The notes beneath the pieces are model-generated. The model saw nothing but the letters and a program-made list of their open reading frames with translations, made no database searches and had not been told where the DNA came from. From Triatoma infestans (lineage: Eukaryota; Arthropoda; Insecta; Hemiptera; Reduviidae), in contig JAAEAF010014485.1 of assembly GCA_011037195.1 (NCBI GenBank), positions 1 through 64,000 of the forward strand: DNA of 64,000 bases, read 5' to 3'. The translations under genes were made by a program, and so were the position numbers. Shown piece by piece: positions 1 to 12,868 of this stretch (position 1 is the first letter of the stretch; the number at the start of each line of letters is the position of its first letter).

Positions 1-846
1 ACAATACACTTAATGATCTTAAGATTATATATATGGTAGATGGTAAATTGTTCTGAAATAGCATTTTAGTGGAAAGCGAAACGTTGCAGTACCCCGAACT
101 CCCAAAATATCAACTATCTCATAAAAATGGCAGACTCTTAAGTGTTGGTTAGTATACGTTAAATAAAATCCTTAGAGCTGGGATTTCCGGTTGAGGTTTT
201 TTGATGTCGAAACTTTCGTGTCATTATTTCCCATACGAAATATCAATTTGTGCTTCCGACAATTTTCTGCTTTTAAGATATTTCCTTCACCCACACACAT
301 AAAGATCATTCTACTTCTTTTCCTCAGTGACCTCATCAAATTTATTTCCACTGATAACTCATTTTGATAAGTTCCGAATAAATCCTCTTATACTTGTAAG
401 GAAAAAAAAATAAAGTAAATAAAATAAAATATTAATTACATCAACATATTTTTAAAATTATTAAATTTTAGAAAATACACTAACAATAGAAGAATAAAAA
501 TAAAATAATATTGTTTAATACAAGCGGTTTACTGCTGACCTTGTGGCACGATATTAAAAAGTATAAACAATGCAAGGAGCCTCAATTTATGAATATAAAC
601 CTGCTAATTGTCTTCTGATAAGTATATTCCATTGATTTTTACCAAACAACCAATTTTTTTCGAATCAACTAATTCATCAACCAATTAGTAAAAAGTAATG
701 CTGATTGGACTCGAGTTCAAGTATTGAACTACATGAGCTTTGCGAGGTTGGCAACTGTTCGAGAATGGAATAATACTTTTACTCACGTGGCTGATATTAA
801 ATTTTTTCTGCAACTGTATTAAATTAAAATCTTAACTTATGAAAAC
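1..846. other. AT-rich sequence, nothing recognised
   Basis: No open frame of note, no recognisable repeat or splice-supported exon. Confidence 0.4.
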
Positions 847-1302
847 AAAATCTGGTGTGAAACACTCACACGACCTTCTCTTACTACAGTTTACAGATCA
901 GATTTAAGAGACAAATTTCCTTCCAAGTTACAATTTTTACTCAATATTTGCTTGCCTTCAATTTTATATCAATCGGAGAATCTAAATGGTTTTTTTTTTC
1001 TTTCTTTTTTTGGAAATCATTCACTCCCCCTCTTTTCAAAACTTCTTTAAATGAAATTTCACGGGGAAAAAGTTCCCATTTAAAAAATAATAGGTTTCTG
1101 GTATTCATAGTTAGTGTAACAAATTTAATGAAATCCTTCGGTTGTTTTTTATGGGTAAAATCGTAGAAAACTGAAATAATGTCAGTAAAAAAAAAACGCA
1201 CTTCAGTAAATAACAGATTTTCTTCATAATCCGAATTTTTGTTAACATATTTAATTCTAATTAATACTGTTTAGAATTTAGATGATAAACTGTATAATGA
1301 AC
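847..1302 (+). repeat. family H fragment (forward, 5' part)
   Basis: Starts with the family's left end (AAATCTGGTGTGAAACACTC) and carries CTTCTCTTACTAC, then the body as far as the segment ATGATAAACTGTATAATGAA. A divergent variant shared with the copy at 49594. Confidence 0.75.
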
Positions 1303-1639
1303 TGTGTAGAGGGATCAGATGTCTCGAAGAGGGTTATGATGCGATGAATAGTTGGGAGTTAGTTAGAGATTTTTAGAGAGTTGTTACTCGAAATGTGAAC
1401 TACTAATTTACGAAAATAGATATGTATTTTAACAATAATTTAACGTTTGAAAGGATAAAACTACAATTAATTTTAAATGATTTAAAAGGTAACTAGAATG
1501 CACAACTATAATGATTGATAAATAAATATATGTTTAAATACTTAGATAGGGACGCGCTTTGATGTATGAACTATGTCACTGGTAGAATCTTGATGATACG
1601 CTGATAAAATACTGAAGAATACTCATCCCCTCTTCCTGT

Positions 1640-1975
1640 GGAGAGACGTTATATTGCCATCACTCACACATTGACAAGTGTGTAATTACGGGTCACACTA
1701 AAACATCTCTTGCCGTGTGTTGACCCTAGGTCTTGAATAGGTCGGTGCAGTGTGACAACAGATGATGGCGGTTATCAAAAGACTGTAGCCAGGTGGTATT
1801 TTGAGTGTTTGTTGACCTTGTATATCGGCCAGGTGGCTTCTGTACACTGACCGTATAATGACCCTTTTGATAGGGTTCTTGTTGAAAGGGTTTTAGCGGT
1901 GTGTCTTTGGCGGTCCCTTTGACCGTGCACTAACCGCGGCTCTTGACCTGAATAATAGCGACCGGCTGGCATCAC
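1640..1975. repeat. unidentified GC-richer block
   Basis: About 335 bp clearly richer in GC than its flanks, without a convincing coding frame on either strand. It contains several GACC/GGTC words (TGTTGACC, CTTGACC). Probably a mobile-element remnant; family unknown. Confidence 0.3.
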
Positions 1976-2084
1976 TAGTTATAATTTTTCTAAATAAAAA
2001 TTATATATTTTCCTTCTTGTTATCACTCCTTCTTGTTATCACATTACAACTGAAATAGCATTTAGAGGCATAATAACGACTCTC

Positions 2085-2790
2085 TTCCAAAAACATTTTA
2101 AAGTATTCCCAGAGAAATGTTACCAATAAAAGTTGCAATCCTTTGTATGATATAGCAGTCGAATACATTAGTCGATCGATGTACTAAGGTAAAAGAAAAT
2201 TCACGGAGCCGTTCTCGAAATAAAATCTCGGAAAACTAAAAAAACTCCAGTAGAAACACACTTCCGGTCAACCGATTTTCTTCAAACTCAGTATATTGGA
2301 AACTTATTTAATTCTATTTAAAATTATTTGATGATACAATTACATAATATATTCAAATAGATCTTTAGAGAAAAACTGAACCCCATCCCTCTCCCAAAAG
2401 CACCGCTTAAATGAATTATCCCACAGAAATGTTTCAATTAAAATTTCATAATTCTTTGAATGTACAGTTAATATATCAAGTTTATAGAAAATCGTAGTAG
2501 CCGTTTTCGAAAAAAAAAATCACAAAAAAGTGAAAAATCCATTTACCAAAGTGGTATTTCCGGTTGACGAAATTTGACAGGTAAGTTCCTGTCGGATTAT
2601 TCGGTGATAACCAATCCAGTATGAACTTACTGTGATTTTTCATTGATAAGCATGCTTTTCACATAAATACATTCATATGCGCCACACATTCAGACTATTT
2701 TCTAAAAACCACTTTTTCGGACTAAGAGGTCTTCAAAACGTCACGATCACGATCACAATAATTCCTCTTGCTGCAATTAGAGAAAGTAAT
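2085..2790 (+). repeat. family H fragment (forward, 3' two thirds)
   Basis: Matches the body and right part of the full copy at 18821: CCCAGAGAAATGTT, CGGAGCCGTT, CACTTCCGGTCAACCGATTT, ending in the TTAGAGAAAGTAA right end. Confidence 0.75.
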
Positions 2791-2799
2791 ATATGTAAA

Positions 2800-5340
2800 A
2801 GGTGCAAATACCCGAGAATGTTCTTTAAATTCAAGTCTTAAATACTCCTTTTTCCCATTAGCTGTTCTATTTAGTATAACCTGAAAACTGTTGCTATTTG
2901 AAATTTTCTTTTTTGCAATAAGTTTCTTGTTTTCGTATATTGCCGCTAGATATCGGGCTAGTTAAAACTGAATAATATTACTTTACATCACTTGTGAGAA
3001 AAAGTAATGGCTGTTTTTTTTTTTACTTTCTCTCACTTGTGATTAAAAGTATAACTTTACTCAGTACTTTAAAATTAGTTATTTAATTTGAAATTTTGTC
3101 AAATGGATACAAAGTTATAAACAATTGGAAATAATAAATTCCTTTGACCTAAATATGTCGTCCTGCAACATTAATATTCAATTGAATATGACAGATCAAC
3201 CTTTTTATTTATGCCCATAAATTATACAGCCAATCTTAATGACACCGCATAATAATACTTTTAACTTTTTTTCTAAAGTTACAAATGTGATTTCTGTGTC
3301 ATTCCATAATCTAGTATTTAGATTAATATTATGATTAATATGATAATAAATTTACACTATATTTATACAATGATATATTTGTTTAGCATTTATTATAATA
3401 ATGTCTTCTTACATCATTTAATAGAAATCATAGTTAACATATTTATCCGGATGTTGTTGGTAGGTGAAAGGTAAATGAAGCGGTGAAAAACCAGAGGATT
3501 TATTATCTCTCTCGCTCTCTTTGTCTCTCATTTAAGCAAGAAGTCCTATCTTCTCCATAAGTAGACTAAAATGTACCTAAATAAAGACATTTAGTCTACT
3601 TAACGTTTTGAATTTACTTTAGATTTACAGTTACCCGCACTAAAACTATAATAAATAAAAGAATTTGAAGCATTTAAACTCTTTAATTACAATATAATAT
3701 TTATATAAACTGGGAATTTTTTCCTGACATATTTCATAAAGATTCTCGGTCACAGAATAGATATACAATATTTATATATTTTTAGAAACATTCTTACCTT
3801 TAACGAATTTTTTATTTCTTAGTACTTGATATCTACTAAAAGGAAATAGATGTTAGACTAACATAAAATAGGATGACGAACATTCGATTTTACGGTTGAC
3901 AAACGCTTTAGCGTTAACAATACATACCAAGACCAAGGAGGGTGTTTTTTTTTTTTTTTTTTGGCTAATAAGCTACAGAAACCTTAATAAACAAATAGAC
4001 TGTTAGGTTTAGGAAATATGATCCCTTGATTGTGCAATTTAACCAATCACCATCAAATTTGCCGCACAAAAGTTAGGCTCAATCCATTAGCAAGCGCATT
4101 AAGGGAGCACCTTTGAACCTCCAAGCGTACATTAACTTACACATTACTTTCTCTGTCACTCTTACTACAAATGCATTGGTGAGTAAGCTATAACTCTGAA
4201 AGGGAATCTCCCACCTATAAGCTGTCTCTCTTTCTCTCTAGTGGTAGAAGAAACTCTTATCTGAGGGCTCATCATCATCAATAGCCAGATAAACTTATAA
4301 GAATTAAGATAAGTTGCCAAATCATATTTGACCACTTAATAAGTATTAACCTTGAAAAGATCGCCGAGTTAGCCACACTAGCTAATATACCGTTAGAACT
4401 AGCAAGAGTTTTATCTAGCCATATCACTCTATGCGACACTCATCAACACGCCACCAACTGAATCATCCCTCTTCACTTGGTCACTCTACTAATATTTATA
4501 GTTCTCTTCTCTCTTCACTAATTAAATCGTAAAAAATAAATTATGAGTCTAGTGTCTACTCTTGTGATCTCATTTCACCATTTAACCTACTATCATCACA
4601 AATCTGAAAATGACAGGTATACCAATATGATACGAAGGATTTCGTTGTGAAAATGTATGGGTTGTTACGTATCAAATAGTTGGTTTCGAACACATTCCGA
4701 ATATTTTCAATTGCTGCCTAAAAATCCAGATCTGACCAAGATTTTTTTAAATTCAGAGTCCTTTAACAGGAAAATCTAAAAAATCTTCGTAACTGCGAAC
4801 TGTTATCTTCCTAGGAGAATGCTCTTAAGCGTATAAATCTGGAGAGACAAATATGGGAAGTATGAAAGATGAGGAACAACTTCATAGTCCAGCACATTTT
4901 TCACGAGAATTAGGTATGAGGCAAGAGTGTAGCCTCACTCTTGTAGATGGACAAGTACATCGCAATATGAAGCTGCGGCAATAGGCAGGTCATCGGCAAG
5001 AATGAATAGTGAAAAATATTAACCAATTCAATCCCAATCACCATTATTAGTTTCTGAGAATCAACAAGCGTTCGTTAATCGTCTCTAACTGTTCTCCATG
5101 ATCAACGTCGGTTCCTGATCTATTTTTCGTTACAACTTCCGAGGGTATAAAACAAAATAATTTCTTATGTTCGCGAACACGATATGTTACCGGTAAACAT
5201 ACAAATCTATAAAGCTTACTCGGCGGCCACTTAAATCATGGAATAGGTTTTATTGCTTAATTTCTATGGCATCTTACTTGGTTAAAGGCATTTCAAATCA
5301 TATTTCAGTCCTTCTGTATGAATATTATTATTATTATTAT
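2800..5340. other. AT-rich sequence with small hairpins
   Basis: No gene recognised. An imperfect inverted repeat around ATCACTTGTGAGAAAAAGTA lies at about 2988-3043, and a short hairpin at 3558-3602. The stretch 4010-4620 is slightly less AT-rich but matches nothing I know. Confidence 0.35.
3558..3602. repeat. short inverted repeat (hairpin)
   Basis: TAAGTAGACTAAAATGT and ACATTTAGTCTACTTA face each other across about 12 nt, one indel in a 16-17 bp stem. Confidence 0.5.
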
Positions 5341-5350
5341 TATTTTTTTA

Positions 5351-5577
5351 ATTTAAGGCGTGTCAACATCTATGGTTACTGGTGCCTGGAGTCTTCTCAG
5401 TCTACTGCCAGCCTCCGGACAGTGTTCTCTCGTTACAACAACACTGCCATCACCGGAGAGTGAGCTGTAGGGGCTCCTAGGAACAAAAAATCTAAGGGCA
5501 GCATAGCTGAACTCGAACCTGGATCCACCGCATGGGAGGGAGTCCAGTGCGCTAACCACTGAGCTAATCCCTTCCCT
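5351..5577 (-). mobile_element. tRNA-derived SINE, family S1
   Basis: On the - strand the head GGGAAGGGATTAGCTCAGTG and a box-B-like GGTTCGAGTT precede the body CCTAGGAGCCCCTACAGCTC and a 3' end CGCCTTAAATT. The tail side carries a (TAT)n run at 5325-5345. Near full length. Confidence 0.82.
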
Positions 5578-6473
5578 CTTTGTGTGATTGTTACCTTCAA
5601 TCTGGAAGATCAACAATCTAGCTAGTGCTTTTGGAAAATTTTTACAATAAATCAAATTAAATGTCAATACAATTACCTAAACCGATAGATGGTATAAAGA
5701 AAGATTCATGAAGAATTTGCACAGAAATCTGTTATAAAATCTCAGTGAACCAAGTAATAATATAAAACCTCTTATTAATAAAAGTTGAGATATATATAAA
5801 TATAAAGATAAATCGTGAACCTTAATAAAAAGGTCATAATAACGATAACACAACCATTTTCTTTTCTTTCTTTTTTTCACTAAATAATCAAAATAATAAA
5901 ATGTAAAAATAAACTATTAAGATGGCCTTGAAATGGAGAAGTTTTTAATGTAAAGTGGAAGTTATACGCTGTTATACTTTCCAAGGTTTCTGTGTAGGAG
6001 ACAATGCGGTGCCTCCAGCTGTTTATTATAAACAACATAATTAAAAATATAAAAATATTTTAATAAAATTTAAATTATTTTTAGGTCATGTTTTATTTTC
6101 TTTGTTCTTTTTTTTTTTTTTTTTTGTGATTCATACATCACTGTTTAGGGCAAGGTTTCTATATTGTGTATATATGAACATTGTTAATTAATATTAATTA
6201 TCTATGGACACGTCAATGATGGGCGTTGTTATTTACAAATGGTAAAACACAGTCTGAGCACTCCTTTTACTGTTTAATGCGTTTTATGCTAATTAGCTTC
6301 ATAGAGCTTCATATATTAATATTTTGCACACTTCAATACATCACTAAAACTGATATGACAGTACATCCCATTGAATTTCTAAATCACTACACAAATATTA
6401 ATACTAACTGCCATTAATCTTAACTATTTTCGTTATTATTTCCAAAGAAGCAAAAACTCTAATGCCTATCAAA
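5578..6473. other. AT-rich sequence, nothing recognised
   Basis: Low-complexity A/T runs (poly-T near 6108-6125); no exon or known repeat seen. Confidence 0.35.
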
Positions 6474-6920
6474 TGTCCAAAAATAAATTTCTCCAGAAAA
6501 ATGTTTCAAATAAAAATGATACGTTTATATCTCTGTACAGTTAGCATTCAAGTTTAAAGAAACTATGTTTCAACCGTTTTCGAGAAAATACCTGGAAAAA
6601 ATTCAAAACGAATTGTGTAACATCTCAATTCCGGTTAACCGATTTTCTTCAAATTTAGTATTCCGGCAATGCATCTTAATATAAGTGATAAATCGGAGAT
6701 TAAAATCTCCAGAAATCTGGCCGGTACCACCATTTTTCTAGAAAAATTACTTTCCTAGAAATACGTTACGAATTTTAAAGAAAATTTTTGGAGAAAAAAA
6801 CTTTCGATAAGTTTGCAAAAAAGTGAAAAGTGAAAAAAAAAATGATTGTTGGAATCTGACCAATCCTTATTGTCAGATATGATAATAATGATACTTAAAC
6901 GGACTATCAATGTTTATCAT
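6474..6920 (+). repeat. family H fragment (forward, body)
   Basis: Contains GAAAAATGTTTCAAATAAAA, CAACCGTTTTCGAGAAAAT, TTCCGGTTAACCGATTTTCT and TTAAACGGACTATCAA as in the full copies; diverged. Confidence 0.65.
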
Positions 6921-7473
6921 TCAAAGTTGCTTTTGGAACATATGGGTATAGTTAGAATTAATTAAATATCTTTAATTGAAATCCTGAAATGTAAATACTA
7001 ACTCATGCAAATGACTGAGTGGCCGAAACAATTGGAAATACATGGGGTGGATTTACATCAACTCGGAGAATGATGTAAGAAGGCGATTGATGAATTGATA
7101 TACATACGAATTGACTACTGAACTGACAATTTATATATTTAGAGCTTATACTGATTAAGGAGAAAAGAGTTATGTTGAAGGTAAAGTGACCGAACGATGA
7201 GTGATGACTGTTAATTGTGTATGATGAGCGTGATAAATGTAGAATGGTAAAAGTTGGCTGATGTGAATCGCTTGAAGAGTAGAACACTTGATATGGCGAG
7301 TTAGAACACTTAATTGTCTCAACTGTAGACTGCAAGTGGTCATCAAGCATGCTGATGTTTATGTGGTACTGCTTGTTAAGACCTCCCCCCCTAACCCCGA
7401 AAAGCGGCTTTTATTAGATTTTGGAAAGAAATTTTTCTGTCGTTGGAGATTTTTCTTGAAGTTGGAGACCCAT
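6921..7473. other. unidentified sequence hosting a LINE insertion
   Basis: Somewhat richer in GC from 7000 on; resumes after the LINE at 8655 with GTGGACGTGGCCGGGTGTAA. No coding frame convincing on either strand. Confidence 0.35.
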
Positions 7474-7489
7474 TTAACCAATACAATTT

Positions 7490-8638
7490 TTTTTTTTTTT
7501 TTTATACTGTTTATTTACAGAAGTAAAATTACAGTAGAGTTGGTTTACCATAGTAATAATAATAGTAATAATAATACAAATATAATTAAAGAACATTACT
7601 AAAGTCACAAACATAGGTATATATCTATTTTAAACTAACTAACAAATAAGTGAAAAGTAAAGAAAACTGGAATTAAACTAAACAAAAAACAAAATAAAAG
7701 AATACCTGGGAGACTAATATTAAAAATAAAATAAAATTCAATATGTGGCTAAACTTAACTTAAGATTACAATCGTGCTTACCAGACAGAAAAGTATAATT
7801 ACTCCAAATTATCGGAAATAAATCTAAGTCTAATAAAAGATTTAATAAAGTAAAATAGTTTATTCAGGTAATCAACATTCTGTGGGTTTAATATTAAAGT
7901 AATATTATTGTCGGTTATACAATTCAGGTATCTATCTCTTGGAGTGGTGTAATATGGGCACTCAAAAAACACATGTTGGAGCGTCTCCGTTTCCTCGTGA
8001 TTACACTTTGGACACCGTGCTTCGGTGTATAACCTGTATGTGATCCGGTTTGAATACAAGATGACCATCTTGCTAGGTGATACTCTCAACTGGCTGATCA
8101 ATCTTTTTCTTTCAAACGGAACGTTCCAATTTAAGTACGGCTGTACACAGTTAACAAAATAAATATTTTTATATAAACAATTGTAAGTGGAACCGGCCAC
8201 ACGAGAGACATCCTCCTCCAACAGTGCCTTCCTATATTGCCTTAGCATGTTGCTTTTATGGGTAATAATCAGATTGACATCTTGCTCATTCCACAGCCAT
8301 TCATAACCTATACCAACAATAATCTCTCGTAGCTGACTCACCCAATTGAATTTTGCTCTATTGGCATTACTTGAGTTATCCAGAGAAATTAATTTATTAA
8401 AACATATGCGTGGTAGTCTATTGCCGCACATGAGCAGAATCTTGATCCACCATTTAATAGCCATTTTGACTACATGAAATTTTATTGGTATTACACCCGT
8501 TTCCTTCCTGACTATATAATTTGGAGTTTGCTTTGGCCAGAAAAATAATGATTTAAAATATTTCATTTGAATAAGTTCTAGGTTTTCTAAATATCTGAGT
8601 GCCCATATTTCACAGGAATACAGCAAGACGGATCTTAC
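7490..8638 (-). mobile_element. 5'-truncated LINE insertion with intact C-terminal ORF
   Basis: Flanked by a perfect 16-bp target-site duplication TTAACCAATACAATTT (7474-7489 and 8639-8654). The poly(A) tail appears as the T run at 7490-7503, so the element is on the - strand. An uninterrupted 275-codon frame (7799-8626) is the C-terminal part of a non-LTR retrotransposon polyprotein, containing IKWWIKIL, a Trp-rich segment, and a Cys/His cluster CPKCNHEETETLQHVFFECP (C-x2-C-x9-H-x4-C) typical of such tails. No reverse transcriptase is present because of 5' truncation. Confidence 0.88.
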
Positions 8639-8654
8639 TTAACCAATACAATTT

Positions 8655-9892
8655 AGTGGACGTGGCCGGGTGTAATACGTAGTTGACGATGGAGACTCAG
8701 TAGTGGCGCGTCGATGCGGTTCATAATGGAACTATTAAATTTTTTGTGTGACGAATTTGCTACCGATAAGCACAATATAATATTTCTATGGATTTTTACT
8801 ACATTGCTGGAACTTAAGTTCTAAGAAAATTATATAATTGAAAGTGCAACTTCATAAAATAGAATTTTTGAGTTGTTCGTAATTTCCTAGAAATCGATTC
8901 CATAATTTTCTTTAAATATAGAATTCTAAATGATTATATAAACCTATTATTGAGATTTAAAACATCCCCCCCCCCCAAAAAAATAGGATAACTCCGGGGG
9001 AATCTTAAGAATTTTAGACAAGCCTGTAAACTGCTATTACAAGTTTTGCCATGGAGTCACAAAAGCCTGGCATAAAAATGTAGTCCATTAACCCTAAAAA
9101 CCAATAAGTATCATACCCCCTACTTGTATATTTTTATAAAATCCTCTTCCTTTATATTTACACACCAGATATATTTTTTTAATGGCGATGAGCAAAACGA
9201 AGTGGAATGCCGTGTTTACGTTATAAAAATAATTTTTGCTTATTAATTATTTAATTTTTTGTTGTCATAGAAACATCAGGATCAAAAAAGAATACAGGGC
9301 TAGAAGAAAGCTTACTGGTTTTTTTAATGACAATTAACAAAACTTGCTAATCTTAATTGATCATTTATCAAAATATGCAATTAAAATTTATTCCATTTAC
9401 TATTTCTAAGAAATGAAATAACTAATAAAAATGATGATGTAAATGAATAAAACTCACGTTTGTTCAATGAATGAATGAAGACAAAGGAATATTTCAAGGA
9501 TTACTAAAGCATATTCTTTTTAAATAAAAAATAAAAAGTGAGATTTATTTATGTGCAAAGGAAGATGGAGAACTTCCTTTACAATTTAATCAAATAAAAC
9601 CTGTTTTTTTTTCTGATATAATTTACAATTTAGTTCCCTAGACAGAAAAGATGAGAAAAGTGAGAGAGACCATTGAATCAATGGAAAAGAAGCGGTGGGC
9701 ACGTAATGAAGTGTAAAAGGAAAGATAAAATTTCCTTATTAACATAAAAAGTAAATATACTTCCTTTAATGTTAATCAGAAAAATGAAATGATGTAGCAG
9801 AAAAAAAATGAAAATGGATGATCATATTCCATTAAATATTTGTAATAATTTGTAAGAGTTGTATCATTTATATGAATTAATGTTTATGAACA
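8655..9892. other. AT-rich sequence, nothing recognised
   Basis: A run of 11-12 C at about 8966; otherwise no recognisable element or exon. Confidence 0.3.
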
Positions 9893-10099
9893 GTAAAAGT
9901 AAAGTAAAGTAATGCCTATTTTTTCAGGCGGGCTTAACGTCTAAACTACCAAATTAGGTGTCGTGGACGGGGGCGGACTAGCACCTACTTTTACTATTAA
10001 CTTTTTTACAACAAATATAAACAGTTATACGCTGGACTCGAACTGGGGTCCTCCCACTTACAAGCTCACGCTCACAACCACTACACCAACACCCGCCCC
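9893..10099 (-). mobile_element. tRNA-derived SINE, family S2
   Basis: On the - strand the head GGGGCGGGTGTTGGTGTAGT contains a box A (TGGTGTAGTGG), and box B AGTTCGAGTCC lies at 10034-10044. The body ends in a (TTTAC)n tail at 9897-9920. Head and body differ from family S1. Confidence 0.75.
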
Positions 10100-10593
10100 T
10101 AACATTACATGTTTAGTCCTCGAACGAGGTTATAATTGATGTCCAATATGGACGGATTTGGAATTTAACTTCAAACTGAAGTCCAATCTAGGTTAGTAAT
10201 AGATCAGTCAATCTTAACTTCAAGAACCTATATTCCGACAGAATTTTTTGTCATCATGAAGGCTTTTTGGATTGAAATTGTAGTGCACTTTAATATATTA
10301 ATGCACTACTATCCGATATTTGGCATAAAATACAATTAAATATAGTTAATCCATTAAAGTAACTAGACGAAACTCGGTGTAACAAGCAAGATAATTATAT
10401 ATTTTCAAAAATTCCTAGCTTTTAATAAGAAAAAAAATGCACCAACAATTTTTTACATTATCTGAGATAGCATCTTTCATAGCATACATCTTTTTGATTG
10501 GTTCCATCAGTTTCAAATTTCTTCCATCGTTGGTTTAAGATTGTACAGAAACGTTGATTAGCACTTTTTTTAAATACCACACCGTATATTTTT

Positions 10594-10718
10594 ACTTTCT
10601 CTTACTCCTAGTAAGAGGAAGTATTGTAATCGTGTCAAATTTTCGATATCGGGTTTTCACCGGAAATATCCGTTTTGAGGTCCCCTGAGTCTAAAAAAGT
10701 GGTTTTTAGCAAATGGTC

Positions 10719-10749
<31 letters not shown>

Positions 10750-11597
10750 GAACAGCATAGCTCAAAAACGAAAAACCGTAGAAAGTTGACACTTGATATT
10801 CCGTTTAGGGGTTACCATGGGATCTAACTGTACGTTATCTGACAAAATTCCTCAACCGCAAGTACCACTTTACTAGTTGGATGTTTTACTTTTTTGCGTT
10901 TTTCTCAAAAATGGCTCCGACGATTTTCTTTAAACTTATTACATCAACCACACATACAAAGAGCTATAACTTTTATTTGAAACATTTCTCCAGGAAAATG
11001 TATTTAAAGGCACTTTTGGGGGAAGGGGTGGGGTTAGGTTTTCATCTAAAGTGCTATTTCAGTTTATTATATAATTCTGTCATCTAAATAATGTTGATTA
11101 AAATTAAATAAGTTGTTGAAATTCCGAGTTTGAGAAAAATCGGAAAACCGGAAGTGCTTTTGTTTTAACACTTTACTAAATATGATTTTTTCACTTTTTC
11201 GCGATTTTCTCAAAAATGGCCCCGATGATTTTCTTGAAACTACACATATAAACTAAACATTCGATGATCTACAACTTTTATATAAAACATTTCTCTGGGA
11301 AAATTCATTTAAGGGCACTTTTAGGATTGGGGTAGGGTTACAGCTTCCTCTAAAGTGGTATCATACTTGATTATACAACTCTATCATCCAAATGAAATTA
11401 ATTAGAAATAAATAGATGGCCAAAATTCCGATTTGAAGAAATCAGTAAACCGGAAGTGAGCTTTTACTGAATAGTTTTTTTCAGTTTTCGACAAATTTCA
11501 TTAAATTTGGTACACAAACTATAAAATTTGTCAATTATAATTTTGAGAACTGGAGTAAGAGAAAGTTGTGTGAGTGTTTCACCCCAGATTTTTTTAT
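10594..11597 (-). repeat. family H, near full-length copy (reverse)
   Basis: About 1.0 kb. Subterminal inverted 13-mers ACTTTCTCTTACT (10594-10606) and AGTAAGAGAAAGT (11554-11566); outer end GTGTGAGTGTTTCACCCCAG. A (TG)n microsatellite at about 10717-10741. Two body units of about 300 bp repeat in tandem (GGCTCCGACGATTTTCTTTA near 10913 and GGCCCCGATGATTTTCTTGA near 11218). No ORF of substance. Confidence 0.85.
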
Positions 11598-11599
11598 CA

Positions 11600-12868
11600 A
11601 CAAACGGCATAAGCCTTATGGTTGAAGTCATTACAAGTGATAAATAAATATAATAATAGCAAAGTAATAAATACACATTTAATAATAAAACTTCACGTAG
11701 TGAAAAAATGTTTCTTGAAAAGTGCAGACGCCATTTGGAAATCCACATCACTAGGAATATACTCATTCCATTCCTGCATATTCTACAAATGATGTCAGCG
11801 TTGAACAGCGCATTAGTCTTAAAGGCAGAGACCACGAAATGCGAAGTACTGCGCAAGCAGCGAGGTGGTAAATGAAAAGGAATGGCAGCAGGTAGCGCCA
11901 TGCAATCAATTTCACCAGTCAAGAGCTTCTTTAAGAATAGAAGACCAGCAATACGTCTTCTAGACTTTAGAGAGCAGAAATGAGTAGCACCGCTGGATAA
12001 CCTTTTGTTAAAAGTCCTGATAAGACGGGTTTGTATAGCTTCAAGTCTAGCTATATCATTCTTAATGTAAGGACACCAAATCAACGACGCATACTCAAGA
12101 AGGCTTTTAACATATACATTATACACAGTAAGCACCGCTTTGGGATCTCTAAGATCACGAGTGTGTCTTATTACAAAACCCAGCGCTCTCGATGCTTTCC
12201 TACATATATATTCAAACTGATTCGTCTAAGAGAGGTCATGACTCAGAGTAACTCCTAAATCCTTCACGTTACGAGTCCTCTCCAATGGTTTGCCATCAAT
12301 GAGGTACTGATATGATATAAAAGTCTTTTTGCGATAAAAAGAAATGACTTGGCATTTTTTAACATTTAGCTCCATGCCATTACTGCAGCACCAGTCAGAA
12401 ACAATGCGGAGGGTATCTTGAATTATAATGCAGTCCGACTGAGAAGCAACTTTATGGAAAAACTTCAAGTCACCCGCAAATGTAAGTACCTTAACATCCG
12501 AGATCCTTAGTAATAGGTCATTAATAAAAATTAGGAAGAGCCACGGTCCAAGGTGTGATCCTTGAGGTACACCAGATTCAGCATCGAACCAACGTGATAT
12601 CTCCGAGTGCCACCTTACCCGGCATTTTCTATCCCGAAGGTATAGGACCACACAAGCCTCTAGCAACTTCAGTTTCTCCACTAACAAGGAGTGAGGCAAA
12701 AGCCTTTTTAAACGGCCAAAAGCCTTTTTAAAATCAGTATAAATCACATCAACCTGGAAACCATTACTAAGTTCACCTGCTATAAAATGAAATGAAGCCA
12801 AGTTAGTAACCGTAGAGCGCTGTCTTAAAAATCCATGCTGTTTCGTTGAAATAACCCCTCTAAATTCA
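11600..12868 (-). pseudogene. LINE reverse transcriptase remnant (CR1/jockey-like)
   Basis: Read on the - strand: QHGFLRQRSTVTNLASF, DVIYTDFKKAF, SGVPQGSHLGPWLFLIFIND, then LTFAGDLKFF, where the catalytic F-A-D-D is changed to F-A-G-D. Further on NGMELNVKKCQVISF and LEYASLIWCPYI are the usual downstream RT motifs. The frame is broken near 12230 and after 11950. The 3' end abuts the end of the family H copy at 11597. Inactive. Confidence 0.85.

Noticed and set aside
7003..7602. ORFs on both strands around the LINE insertion
   Set aside because: No domain, motif or splice support; sequence is low complexity or flanking repeat.
10717..10741. The TG microsatellite as a recombination or Z-DNA signal
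   Set aside because: The same run recurs at the same place in other family H copies, so it is part of that element.
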